Shown here in pieces: positions 35,188 through 43,204 of a stretch of DNA of 64,000 bases. Made by a program: the position numbers and the translations under genes. Below the pieces are notes generated by a model. That model worked only from the letters and a program-made list of their open reading frames with translations, was not told where the DNA came from and did not search any database. Positions within the stretch are counted from its first letter, which is position 1, and every line of letters starts with the position of its first letter. Source of the DNA: Streptomyces rubellomurinus (GTDB lineage Bacteria > Actinomycetota > Actinomycetes > Streptomycetales > Streptomycetaceae); NCBI RefSeq assembly GCF_000961885.1, contig NZ_JZKH01000012.1, positions 56,751 through 120,750 of the forward strand, written 5' to 3'.

Positions 35188-36714
35188 TCAGCCGAAGGTC
35201 AGGTTGGCGCACGGGTCGGTGTCGGCGCCGCGGGTGTTCTCCGCTATCCCGGTGGGCACCCCGCTGGGGGCGCTGCTCGGGCCCGCACTGCCGCCCGTAC
35301 CGGGGCCGGTGGTCGGGGTGGTGACCGAGTCGAGCTTGGTCCCGGGGGTCGGCGCGTAGTCCGGGCCGAGGGTGAGGGTGATCGCCTCGGAGCCGGGTGC
35401 CTCGACTGTTCGGGCGCCGGGGAAGAGGGCGGCGACCTGGTCGGCGGTGGCCTTCAGGGCGGGGTCGTACGCGATCTCGGTGTGCTGTTGGCCGGGGGTG
35501 TTGGCGCCGAGCGTGATGTTGTGGAAGCCGCGGGCCTTGAGCGCCTCGGCGCCGGAGCCGGCGAGTCCGGAGGTGCCGACGCCGTTGACCACGGTGATCG
35601 GCGCGCCGGCCTGTTCGGCGGTGAGCGGCCCGGTCGGGGCGGTGCCGGTCGGGGCGGTGGCGGTCGGGCTGGGGGTGGCGGTGACCTGGCCGGTGCCGGA
35701 GGTGCTGTGCCCGTCCAGGGTGCGGTCCTCGCGCAGCAGCTTCCACAGGGTGTCGGCGTCCGGCTGGACGAGCCGCACCCGGTCCCCGGCGAAGCGCCAG
35801 GGGGCGGTGACGAAGGTGACGTCGGAGAGCTTGATGTCGGAGACCGAGCGGGCGAAGTCCACCAGCTTCATCGCGGTGCCCAGCCCCTCGTCCACGGTGA
35901 GCGACTTGGTGGCCGCGTCGGCCAGCGGCAGCAGGGTGGGCAGTGAGAAGCCCTGGTCCTGGACCTTCTTGATCATCGAGGAGAGGAAGGCCTGCTGGCG
36001 CTTCATCCGGCCGATGTCGGAGTTGTCGCCGATGCCGTGGCGTATTCGCAGGTAGTCGACCGCGGACTGCCCGGAGAGCTTCTGCAGGCCCTTCTTGAGG
36101 TGGATGCCGTACTGGTCGACGTCGTTGGGCACGCAGGCGTCCACGCCGCCGATGGCGTCGGTCATCGCGGCGGCGCCCTTGAAGTCGACCACGATGGTGT
36201 GGTCGATCCGCAGCCCGGTGATCGCCTCCACGGTGTTCTGGGTGCAGGCCGGGTTGCCCTTGGGGGATTCGCCGATGCCGAACGCCGAGTTGAACATCTG
36301 GTCGGTCCGGGGCTTGGTCCAGGTGCCGTCCGCCAGCTTGCAGGACGGGATGGTGACCAGGGTGTCGCGGGGGATCGAGACGCCGACCGCGTGCTTGTGG
36401 TCGGCGTAGACGTGCACCAGGATCGCGGTGTCCGAGTTGCCGACGCCCTCGTCGCCGCCGGCGAGCGAGTTGTTGCCGTCGTCCCGGGTGTCCGAGCCGA
36501 GCAGCAGGACGTTCACCGGCACCTGGGCGCCGGGCGAGGCCGGGACGGGCGCGGGCGGGCGCTCGGTGGCGACGCCGCCCGCGTCGAAGGTGGTGATGTT
36601 GCTGTCCAGCCGGTGGTAGAACCAGGCGCCGGCGCCGACGACCGACAGCACCAGGACGGCTGCCAGGCCGATGGCGGTCCGCAGGTAGCGGCGCCTGCGC
36701 GTGCTGCTGCTCAT
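35188..36714 (-). CDS. LytR-CpsA-Psr (LCP) family envelope protein with LytR_C domain, 508 aa
   Basis: Transfers glycopolymers from lipid carriers to peptidoglycan. One N-terminal membrane anchor (TAIGLAAVLVLSVVGAGAWFY), then the LCP domain: VNVLLLGSDTRDDG, NSDTAILVHVYADHKHAVGVSIPRDTLVTIP, GIDGV-like IGGVDACVPNDV, GLQKLSGQSAVDYLRIRHG and DIGRMKRQQAFLSSMI. The conserved Asp/Arg residues of the pyrophosphate pocket are present. After a Thr/Pro linker, a LytR_C domain (APITVVNGVGTSGLAGSGAEALKARGF) lies near residues 385-450. Length suits the two-domain actinobacterial form. Confidence 0.93.
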   Translation of the reverse strand: MSSSTRRRRYLRTAIGLAAVLVLSVVGAGAWFYHRLDSNITTFDAGGVATERPPAPVPASPGAQVPVNVLLLGSDTRDDGNNSLAGGDEGVGNSDTAILVHVYADHKHAVGVSIPRDTLVTIPSCKLADGTWTKPRTDQMFNSAFGIGESPKGNPACTQNTVEAITGLRIDHTIVVDFKGAAAMTDAIGGVDACVPNDVDQYGIHLKKGLQKLSGQSAVDYLRIRHGIGDNSDIGRMKRQQAFLSSMIKKVQDQGFSLPTLLPLADAATKSLTVDEGLGTAMKLVDFARSVSDIKLSDVTFVTAPWRFAGDRVRLVQPDADTLWKLLREDRTLDGHSTSGTGQVTATPSPTATAPTGTAPTGPLTAEQAGAPITVVNGVGTSGLAGSGAEALKARGFHNITLGANTPGQQHTEIAYDPALKATADQVAALFPGARTVEAPGSEAITLTLGPDYAPTPGTKLDSVTTPTTGPGTGGSAGPSSAPSGVPTGIAENTRGADTDPCANLTFG

Positions 36715-36742
36715 CCTCCGAGCCCCCCGCCTTCAGCTTCTT

Positions 36743-36773
36743 CGTTCGACAGACGTTCGAACTTTAGACGTTC
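36743..36773. promoter_or_regulatory. Repeated CGTTC elements upstream of the LCP gene
   Basis: Within 31 bp there are three CGTTC motifs. Two lie in direct AGACGTTC repeats (36751-36758, 36766-36773), and one is part of the palindrome GTTCGAAC (36755-36762). This is 29-59 bp ahead of the LCP start, in an A+T-richer patch that probably holds the promoter. Confidence 0.4.
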
Positions 36774-36835
36774 AGGCGGGCGGTTCGGTTACCGCCGGGC
36801 GGGGCCCGATTGGCGCCCGCGGGTTGTGATCCTGG

Positions 36836-37300
36836 TCACGCGCCGGGCCCGGCGGCGCCCGCGAGCATCCGCTGGAGCAGGTCGCGCAGGACGGCCCGCT
36901 CGTCGTGGCCGAGCGCGGCCAGCGGCTCGCGGGCGAAGTTCAGCGACTCGCGCAGTTCCTCGGAGGCGGCGGCGCCGGTGTCGGTGGCGGCGACCAGCTT
37001 GACCCGGCGGTCCTGCCGGTCGGCGGCGCGGGTGACGAAGCCGCGGGTTTCGAGCCGGTCGACGATGCCGGTGATGTTGGACGGCTCGCAGCTGAGCGTC
37101 TGGGCGATCTGGCGCATCGGCATCGGGCCGCGCCGCAGCAGGGCGAGCACCTTGGCCTGGGCGCCGGTGAGCGAACGGGCGGCGGCGGCCTCCTCGTACT
37201 CCCGGTGGAAGAGTGCGACCAGGTTCGCCATCAGGTCGACGACCTCGCGGGTGATCTCGTCGGGCTCCGCCGTGGCGGCCTGGGTCGGCTGGGTTTCCAT
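36836..37300 (-). CDS. MarR-family transcriptional regulator, 154 aa
   Basis: Winged-helix dimeric regulator. EITREVVDLMANLVALFHREYEEAAAARSLTGAQAKVLALLRRGPMPMRQIAQTL is the dimerisation helix and first part of the HTH, SCEPSNITGIVDRLETRGFVTRAADRQDRRVKLV the recognition helix and wing. Length is typical. It is divergent from the MDR oxidoreductase at 37404, and the ~100-bp gap contains repeated elements. It probably represses both genes in response to a small ligand or electrophile. Confidence 0.92.
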   Translation of the reverse strand: METQPTQAATAEPDEITREVVDLMANLVALFHREYEEAAAARSLTGAQAKVLALLRRGPMPMRQIAQTLSCEPSNITGIVDRLETRGFVTRAADRQDRRVKLVAATDTGAAASEELRESLNFAREPLAALGHDERAVLRDLLQRMLAGAAGPGA

Positions 37301-37321
37301 GCCGCCGAGTCTACCTGAAAA

Positions 37322-37378
37322 GTTGACATCATGAACCTTTCATGCCCATGGTTACTTCAGTTGGTCAACCTTTCATGC
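37322..37378. promoter_or_regulatory. Operator region between marR and the MDR oxidoreductase gene
   Basis: AACCTTTCATGC occurs twice (37334-37345 and 37367-37378). CATGAA-CCT-TTCATG (37330-37344) is a 6-bp-arm dyad, and GTTGAC (37322-37327) mirrors GTCAAC (37364-37369). The overlapping repeats suit MarR binding. Confidence 0.55.
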
Positions 37379-37403
37379 GCCGAACCCCCAAGGAGCACCC
37401 GTC

Positions 37404-38429
37404 ATGGCAGAGCAGGCCGTCCCCGCCGCCGCCCGTGAATGGCACCTCGCCGCCCGCCCGCAGGGCTGGCCGGTGCCGACCGACTTCGCCCTGGTCGAGG
37501 CCCCGGTCCGGACCCCGGGCCCGGGCGAGATCCTGGTCCGCAACGCCTTCCTCTCCGTCGACCCCTACATGCGCGGCCGGATGAACGACGTGAAGTCGTA
37601 CGTCCCGCCGTTCCAGCTCGGCAAGGCGATGGACGGCGGCGCGGTCGGCTACGTGGTCGCCTCCGGCGACGAGGCCTTCGCCCCGGGCGACGCGGTGCTG
37701 CACGGCCTCGGCTGGCGCGAGTACGCGACGCTGGACGCCCGGCACGCCGTCAAGGTCGACCCGCAGGCCGCGCCGCTCTCCGCCTACCTCGGCGTGCTCG
37801 GCATGCCCGGCATGACCGCCTACGCCGGCCTGCTCGCGGTCGGCGGCCTCAAGGAGGGCGACAAGGTCTTCGTCTCCGGCGCGGCCGGCGCGGTCGGCTC
37901 GCTGGTCGGCCAGATCGCCAAGCTCAAGGGCGCCTCGCTGGTGGTCGGTTCGGCCGGCTCGGCGGAGAAGGTCGCCAAGCTGGTGGACGAGTACGGCTTC
38001 GACGCCGCGTTCAACTACAAGGACGCCCCGGTCGCCGAGCAGCTGGCGAAGGCGGCCCCGGACGGCATCGACCTCTACTTCGACAACGTCGGCGGCGACC
38101 ACCTGGAGGCCGCGATCGGCGCCCTGACCGTGCACGGCCGCGCGGTGCTCTGCGGCGCGATCGCCCAGTACAACGAGACCACCGCGCCCGCCGCCCCGCG
38201 CAACCTCGCCCTGGCGATCGGCAAGCGGCTGCGCCTGGAGGGCATGCTCGTGCGCGACCACGACGCCCTGCAGCCGCAGTTCGTCGCCGAGGTGGCCGGT
38301 TGGCTGCGGTCCGGCGAACTGCGCGGCGAGGAAACCGTGGTGGACGGCTTCGAGAACACCGCCGAGGCCTTCCTCGACCTGCTGCGCGGCGTCAACACCG
38401 GCAAGATGGTCGTCCGCCTGGAGGGCTGA
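37404..38429 (+). CDS. NADP-dependent medium-chain oxidoreductase (CurA/LTB4DH-like), 341 aa
   Basis: Zinc-free MDR reductase, probably reducing alpha,beta-unsaturated carbonyls. Characteristic segments are VRNAFLSVDPYMRGRMNDVKSYVPPFQLG, LGVLGMPGMTAYAGLLAVGGLKEGDKVFVSGAAGAVGSLVGQIAKLKG (Rossmann NADP loop), YFDNVGGDHLEAAI and RLEGMLVRDHD. There are no structural-zinc cysteines. AAGGAG (37390-37395) precedes the ATG by 8 nt. Divergent MarR control suggests induction by reactive electrophiles. Confidence 0.9.
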   Translation: MAEQAVPAAAREWHLAARPQGWPVPTDFALVEAPVRTPGPGEILVRNAFLSVDPYMRGRMNDVKSYVPPFQLGKAMDGGAVGYVVASGDEAFAPGDAVLHGLGWREYATLDARHAVKVDPQAAPLSAYLGVLGMPGMTAYAGLLAVGGLKEGDKVFVSGAAGAVGSLVGQIAKLKGASLVVGSAGSAEKVAKLVDEYGFDAAFNYKDAPVAEQLAKAAPDGIDLYFDNVGGDHLEAAIGALTVHGRAVLCGAIAQYNETTAPAAPRNLALAIGKRLRLEGMLVRDHDALQPQFVAEVAGWLRSGELRGEETVVDGFENTAEAFLDLLRGVNTGKMVVRLEG

Positions 38430-38447
38430 CTCCACGTCAGGAAGCTG

Positions 38448-38485
38448 ACCGCCCCGCCCGCCCGAACCGGGGCGCGCGGGGCGGT
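38448..38485 (+). terminator. Terminator after the MDR gene
   Basis: ACCGCCCCGC (38448-38457) pairs perfectly with GCGGGGCGGT (38476-38485) around an 18-nt loop, starting 19 bp after the stop codon. Confidence 0.6.
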
Positions 38486-38797
38486 TCGCGTGCACGGCGC
38501 AGGGGATCGGGCCTCACTACCGCATTCCGGCCGGATTCGAAAGTGCGTCAGTCGACCTGTGGCCGGGCGCGGTACGGTGGGTCTCGCCCAGTGATGGGGC
38601 CGTTCGGGGGAGAGATCCGACCGAAGGGTGGACCCCGTCGGGGATTCGACTAGCATTGAGCGAAAGCCTGTCCGTTTTGCTCAATTTAGTGGCTTAATGT
38701 CAGCTAACGTGGGTAAACGTGGATCAGTGATCGTGGATCGACTGCAGGCACGAGGCAGCTGGGGAAGGCGACCCTCGTCCACAGCCTGGAGGTCCCG
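38486..38797. promoter_or_regulatory. Long upstream region of the DUF3145 gene
   Basis: About 310 bp without a gene. The stretch 38640-38730 is unusually A+T-rich for this genome and contains ATTGAGC (38655-38661) mirrored by GCTCAAT (38679-38685), with further partial complementarity (GAAA/TTTT) inside. This is a plausible promoter/operator or leader hairpin of the DUF3145 gene. Confidence 0.45.
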
Positions 38798-39292
38798 GTG
38801 ACGACACGTGGAGTTCTCTACATCCACTCCGCGCCCCGCGCGCTGTGCCCGCACGTCGAGTGGGCCGTCGCGGGGGTGCTCGGGGTTCGGGTGAGCCTGG
38901 ACTGGATCCGCCAGCCGGCCTCGCCCGGGCACTGGCGTGCCGAACTCTCCTGGCAGGGGGAGCCCGGCACGGCCTCGAAGCTCGCCTCCGCGCTGCGCGG
39001 CTGGCAGCTGATGCGGTACGAGGTCACCAGCGAGCCCTGCGCCACGGCGGAGGGCGAGCGGTACAGCAGCACGCCCTCGCTCGGCATCTTCCACGCCGTC
39101 ACGGGCATCCACGGCGACATCCTCATCCCCGAGGACCGGTTGCGCGCCGTGCTGCTGCGCGCCCGCAGCGAGGGCGCCGACCTGGAGACCGAGATCTCCC
39201 GGCTGCTCGGCAAGCCCTGGGACGACGAGCTGGAGCCGTTCCGGTACGCGGGCGAGGGCGCGCCGGTGCGCTGGCTGCACCAGGTGGTCTAG
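38798..39292 (+). CDS. DUF3145 family protein, 164 aa
   Basis: Conserved actinobacterial protein of unknown function: TRGVLYIHSAPRALCPHVEWAVAGVLG, HWRAELSWQGEPGTASKLASALRGWQLMRYEVTSEP, RYSSTPSLGIFHAVTGIHGDILIPEDRLR and a final GAPVRWLHQVV. No signal peptide or membrane helix. It is convergent with fabF and, from memory, remains beside the fatty-acid cluster in related genomes. That hints at a link with lipid metabolism or simply conserved order. The GTG start is set by GGAGG at a 6-7 nt distance. Confidence 0.88.
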   Translation: MTTRGVLYIHSAPRALCPHVEWAVAGVLGVRVSLDWIRQPASPGHWRAELSWQGEPGTASKLASALRGWQLMRYEVTSEPCATAEGERYSSTPSLGIFHAVTGIHGDILIPEDRLRAVLLRARSEGADLETEISRLLGKPWDDELEPFRYAGEGAPVRWLHQVV

Positions 39293-39299
39293 GAACGGC

Positions 39300-39338
39300 G
39301 GAAGGGGCCGGTGCTCGTCACGAGCGCCGGCCCCTTCC
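39300..39338. terminator. Strong bidirectional terminator between DUF3145 and fabF
   Basis: 39300-39311 pairs with 39327-39338 (12 bp), continued inward by GCTCG/CGAGC to leave a 3-nt loop, giving an almost perfect 18-bp stem. It separates the two convergent genes. Confidence 0.8.
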
Positions 39339-39357
39339 GTGTGCCGTCCCGGGTGCG

Positions 39358-40623
39358 TCAGCGGCTGCGGAACGCCAGCACCACGTTGTGGCCGCCGAAG
39401 CCGAACGAGTTGTTCAGCGCGGCGATCCGGCCCTCGGGCAGCTTGCGGGCCTCGTCGCGCACGATGTCCGCCTCCACGTCGTCGTCCAGCTCCTCGACGT
39501 TGATGGTCGGCGGGGCGACGCGGTGGTACAGCGCCAGCACGGTGGCGACGGTCTCGATGCCGCCGGCGCCGCCCAGCAGGTGGCCGGTCATCGACTTGGT
39601 GGCCGAGACGGCGATGTGGTCGAGGTCGTCGCCCAGCTCCTTGCGCAGCGCCTTCAGCTCGGCGGTGTCGCCCTGCGGGGTCGAGGTGGCGTGCGCGTTG
39701 ACGTGCACGATCTCGGCCTTGTCCAGCTCGTTGCGCTCGAAGAGGTCGGCCAGCGCGCGGGCCACGCCGGCGCCGGTCGGCTCGGGCTGGGCGATGTGGT
39801 GGGCGTCCGAGGACAGGCCCTGGCCCACGGCCTCGCAGTAGATCCGGGCACCGCGCGCCTCGGCGTGCTCGGCCGACTCCAGCACCACGACGCCCGCGCC
39901 CTCGCCCAGCACGAAGCCGTCCCGGGCCTTGTCGTACGGGCGCGAGGCGCGCTCGGGCTCGTCGTTGTTCTTGGACATCGCCATCATGTTGGCGAACGCG
40001 GCGATCGGCAGCGGGTGGATCGCCGCCTCGGTGCCGCCGGCCACCACGACGTCGGCGCGGCCGCTGCGGATCATCTCGATCGCGTAGCCGATCGCCTCGG
40101 CGCCGGAGGCGCAGGCGGAGACGGGGGTGTGCACACCGGCGCGGGCGCCGACCTCCAGGCCGACGTTGGCCGCCGGGGAGTTGGGCATGAGCATCGGCAC
40201 GGTGTGCGGGGAGACCTTGCGGGCACCCTTCTCGCGCAGCACGTCGTACTGGTCGAGCAGGGTGGTCACGCCGCCGATGCCGGAGGCGATGACCGCGCCC
40301 AGGCGCTCCGGGGCCAGCTTGGAGGCCTCGTCGGTGGCCGGGCCGTCGTAGCCTGCGTCGGCCCAGGCCTCGCGGGCGGCGATCAGCGCGAACTGCGCGG
40401 AGCGGTCCAGCTTGCGGGCCAGCGGGCGGGGCAGGATCTCGCCCGGCTCGACGGCGGTGCGCGCGGCGATCCGGACGGGCAGGTCGGCGGCCCATTCCTC
40501 GGTCAGGGCCGCCACTCCGGAGCGCCCGGCGACCAGGTTCTCCCAGGTGGTGGCGGCGTCGCCGCCCAGCGGCGTGAAGGCGCCGATACCCGTGACGACC
40601 ACGGTGCGGTTTTCAGCGGTCAC
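39358..40623 (-). CDS. fabF: 3-oxoacyl-ACP synthase II, 421 aa
   Basis: Elongating condensing enzyme of type II fatty-acid synthesis. The catalytic triad is Cys171 (SACASGAEAIGYA), His311 (NAHATSTPQGD) and His348 (SMTGHLLGGAGG). The C-terminal NNSFGFGGHN is a KAS II signature. It is the last gene of the fabD-fabH-acpP-fabF series, separated from acpP by ~185 bp containing two hairpins. The start is the GTG encoding MTAENRT. Confidence 0.96.
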   Translation of the reverse strand: MTAENRTVVVTGIGAFTPLGGDAATTWENLVAGRSGVAALTEEWAADLPVRIAARTAVEPGEILPRPLARKLDRSAQFALIAAREAWADAGYDGPATDEASKLAPERLGAVIASGIGGVTTLLDQYDVLREKGARKVSPHTVPMLMPNSPAANVGLEVGARAGVHTPVSACASGAEAIGYAIEMIRSGRADVVVAGGTEAAIHPLPIAAFANMMAMSKNNDEPERASRPYDKARDGFVLGEGAGVVVLESAEHAEARGARIYCEAVGQGLSSDAHHIAQPEPTGAGVARALADLFERNELDKAEIVHVNAHATSTPQGDTAELKALRKELGDDLDHIAVSATKSMTGHLLGGAGGIETVATVLALYHRVAPPTINVEELDDDVEADIVRDEARKLPEGRIAALNNSFGFGGHNVVLAFRSR

Positions 40624-40716
40624 TGGTTTCTTCTTCTCTCACGTTGCGTGCGGTCGGCGGCGAGCCGAAAGATGGGCCCGGCCGGGCGCCCGGTGGGGCG
40701 TCCCGGCCGGTGGGCC

Positions 40717-40782
40717 GGCCTGACTCGGGGCGAGTCGGGCCGACCGGTCATCCGTCCGGGGCGGGTGAGCCGCCGGACGGAT
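40717..40782 (-). terminator. Paired hairpins between acpP and fabF (partial terminator/attenuator)
   Basis: Hairpin 1: ATCCGTCCGG (40750-40759) with CCGGACGGAT (40773-40782), 13-nt loop. Hairpin 2: 40717-40726 with 40732-40741, 5-nt loop and one wobble. Both follow the acpP stop on the minus strand. They could lower fabF expression relative to acpP. Confidence 0.55.
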
Positions 40783-40807
40783 CGGAGGGATCGAACGCGT
40801 CGATCGC

Positions 40808-41050
40808 TCAGGCGTGGGCGAGGATGTAGTCCACCGCGTCGCCGACGGTCTTCAGGTTCTTGACCTCGTCGTCCGGGATCTTGACGTCGAAACGCTCCTC
40901 GGCGGCCACGACGACCTCGACCATGGACAGCGAGTCGACGTCCAGGTCGTCGGTGAAGGACTTGTCGAGCTGGACGTCCTCGGTCGGGATGCCGGCGATC
41001 TCGTTGACGATCTCGGCGAGACCTTCCAGAACCTCGTCCTTGGTAGCCAT
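40808..41050 (-). CDS. acpP: Acyl carrier protein, 80 aa
   Basis: Carries growing acyl chains on a phosphopantetheine arm attached to Ser40 in the motif FTDDLDVDSLSMVEVV. It has a four-helix layout with an acidic surface and the closing KTVGDAVDYILAHA helix. GAGGAG lies about 8 nt upstream of the ATG. A longer in-frame reading upstream is only the antisense-like continuation through the fabH gap. Third in the fab cluster. Confidence 0.97.
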   Translation of the reverse strand: MATKDEVLEGLAEIVNEIAGIPTEDVQLDKSFTDDLDVDSLSMVEVVVAAEERFDVKIPDDEVKNLKTVGDAVDYILAHA

Positions 41051-41130
41051 ACTGGCTGCTCCTCTACAGGTGTTGAACGCATCCGACCGGCGGCCGGGTG
41101 CGGGCTTGTGGGTGGTGGGGCGATACGTGC

Positions 41131-42162
41131 CTAGGGGAGCGTAACGACTGTCGCCGCGTAGACGAGACCCGCCCCGAACCCGATGATCAGTGCGAGGTCG
41201 CCGCTGCGGGCCTCGCCGCTCTCCAGCATCCGCTCCATCGCCAGCGGGATGGACGCCGCGGAGGTGTTGCCGGTCTCGGCGATGTCGCGGGCGACCGGCA
41301 CCGACGCGGGCAGCTTGAGCGCCTTGATCATGGCGTCGGTGATCCGCATGTTGGCCTGGTGCGGGATGAAGGCGCCGAGCTGGTCGGCGGTGATCCCGGC
41401 GGCGTCCAGCGCCTGCTGGGCCACCTTGGCCATCTCCCAGACCGCCCAGCGGAAGACCGGCTGGCCCTCCATCCGCAGCGCGGGCCACTTCACCTCGTCA
41501 CCGGTGCCGTTGATCGCACCGGGCTGGGCGAAGGCGGTGTCCCAGGCCTGGGTCTGCGAGATGACGTCCTTCTGCGAGCCGTCCGAGCCCCAGATCAGCT
41601 TGCCGATGCCGGGGCTGTCGGACGGGCCGACGATCGCGGCGCCGGCGCCGTCGCCGAAGATGAACGCGGTCGAGCGGTCCGACTTGTCGGTCAGGTCGCT
41701 CAGCCGCTCGACGCCGATCACCAGCACGTACTCGGCGTTGCCGCCGCGGATCATGCCGTCCGCCAGGCCCAGGCCGTAGCCGAAGCCGGCGCAGGCGGCC
41801 GAGATGTCGAAGGCCGGGGCCGTGCCGCAGCCCAGCCGCTCGGCGATCTCGGTGGCGATCGCGGGGGTCTGCTTGAGGTGCGAGACCGTCGCGACGATCA
41901 CGCCGCCGATCTGCTCCGGGGCGATGCCGGCCTGGGCGATCGCCTTGCCGGCGGCCTGCACCGACATCTCGGAGACGGACTCCTCCGGGCCGGCCCAGCG
42001 GCGCTGCTCGATCCCGCTGCGGGTGCGGATCCACTCGTCCGAGGAGTCGATCCACTCCAGGACCTCGGCATTGGGGATCACCCGGACCGGGCGGTAGCCG
42101 CCGACGCCGTGGATGCGCGAGTACTGCGCACCGGACGCCGGGCGGATCTGCGGCTTGCTCAT
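41131..42162 (-). CDS. fabH: 3-oxoacyl-ACP synthase III, 343 aa
   Basis: Initiates fatty-acid synthesis by condensing acyl-CoA with malonyl-ACP; in streptomycetes this includes branched primers. The catalytic triad is Cys124 (SAACAGFGYGL), His268 (IPHQANMRI) and Asn299 (AETGNTSAASI). SDEWIRTRSGIEQRRWA is the usual N-terminal block. The start overlaps the fabD stop (ATGA), with GGAGGA inside fabD, so translation is coupled. Confidence 0.96.
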   Translation of the reverse strand: MSKPQIRPASGAQYSRIHGVGGYRPVRVIPNAEVLEWIDSSDEWIRTRSGIEQRRWAGPEESVSEMSVQAAGKAIAQAGIAPEQIGGVIVATVSHLKQTPAIATEIAERLGCGTAPAFDISAACAGFGYGLGLADGMIRGGNAEYVLVIGVERLSDLTDKSDRSTAFIFGDGAGAAIVGPSDSPGIGKLIWGSDGSQKDVISQTQAWDTAFAQPGAINGTGDEVKWPALRMEGQPVFRWAVWEMAKVAQQALDAAGITADQLGAFIPHQANMRITDAMIKALKLPASVPVARDIAETGNTSAASIPLAMERMLESGEARSGDLALIIGFGAGLVYAATVVTLP

Positions 42163-43109
42163 GCCTGGTCCTCCTGCTGCTCGCCCGCGTGCTCCTCGAT
42201 CAGGGCGCGGGCCTTGTCCAGGTCGGCGGGGGTCTTCAGGGCCAGCGTCGCCACGCCCTTGAGGTTGCGCTTCAGCAGCGCGGTGAGGGTCCCCGCCGGG
42301 GACAGCTCGATCACGGCCGTGGCGCCCAGCCGGCCGAAGGACTCCATGCAGAGGTCCCAGCGGACCGGGTTGGAGACCTGCGACACCAGGCGCGACAGCA
42401 CCTCGGCGCCGGAGTCCACGACCCCGCCGTCCTGGTTGGACACGTACCGGACCTGCGGGTCCGCCACGGTCAGGCTCGGGGCGAGCTCGGCCAGCCGGGC
42501 GACGCCCGGGGCCATGTGCTCGGTGTGGAAGGCACCGGCCACCTTCAGCGCGACCATCTTGGCGCCGGCCGGCGGGTCCGCCTTCAGGGCCTCCAGCTGG
42601 GCCAGCGTGCCGGCGGCGACGATCTGGCCGCCGCCGTTGTTGTTGGCCGCGGTCAGGCCGTGCTCGGCCAGCTTCGCCGCGACGACCTCCGGGTCGCCGC
42701 CGAGCACGGCGATCATGCCGGTCTCGGTGACGGCGGCGGCCTCGGCCATCGCCCGGCCGCGCTCACGGACGAAGGTCAGCGCGTCGTGCGCGTTCAGCAC
42801 CCCGGCGGCCGCGGCGGCGGTGATCTCGCCGACGCTGTGACCGGCGACGGCGCCGACCAGCTTGCGGGCGACGGCCTCGTCCGGGAACAGCTCACGGGCA
42901 GCCATCAGCCCGGCGGCGACCAGCAGCGGCTGGGCGACGGCGGTGTCCTTGATCTCCTCGGCGGAGGCCTCGGTACCGGCGTGCACCAGATCCAGTTCGG
43001 CGACCTCCGACCAGCGGCGCAGACGGTCGGCGACACCGTCGAGTTCGAGCCAGGGGCTGAGGAATCCGGGGGACTGGGCACCCTGTCCAGGGGCGACGAT
43101 TACGAGCAC
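42159..43109 (-). CDS. fabD: Malonyl CoA-acyl carrier protein transacylase, 316 aa
   Basis: Loads malonate onto AcpP. The N-terminal oxyanion block is VIVAPGQGAQSPG; the nucleophile elbow is Ser92 in AVAGHSVGEITAA, and the catalytic His195 is in VAGAFHTEHMAPG. The start is a GTG. First gene of the fab cluster, 91 bp downstream of fasR, with its own promoter-like elements and dyad at 43167-43204. Confidence 0.96.
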   Translation of the reverse strand: MLVIVAPGQGAQSPGFLSPWLELDGVADRLRRWSEVAELDLVHAGTEASAEEIKDTAVAQPLLVAAGLMAARELFPDEAVARKLVGAVAGHSVGEITAAAAAGVLNAHDALTFVRERGRAMAEAAAVTETGMIAVLGGDPEVVAAKLAEHGLTAANNNGGGQIVAAGTLAQLEALKADPPAGAKMVALKVAGAFHTEHMAPGVARLAELAPSLTVADPQVRYVSNQDGGVVDSGAEVLSRLVSQVSNPVRWDLCMESFGRLGATAVIELSPAGTLTALLKRNLKGVATLALKTPADLDKARALIEEHAGEQQEDQA

Positions 43110-43166
43110 GGTTCAACCCTCTCTCGCCAGGCGCCCAGGGGCGGGTAGGCGACGGTAACGAAGAAA

Positions 43167-43204
43167 ACCATCCGGGATTGTATGGTCCCTACACCCGGAG
43201 TCAG
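43167..43204 (-). promoter_or_regulatory. fabD promoter with candidate FasR-binding dyad
   Basis: On the minus strand, -10 TACAAT (43177-43182) and -35 CTGACT (43199-43204) are 16 bp apart; the -35 overlaps the fasR stop codon. The dyad ACCAT-N10-ATGGT (43167-43186) straddles the -10. Known FasR biology (activation of the fab operon) makes it the likely control site; the binding itself is inference. Confidence 0.55.
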
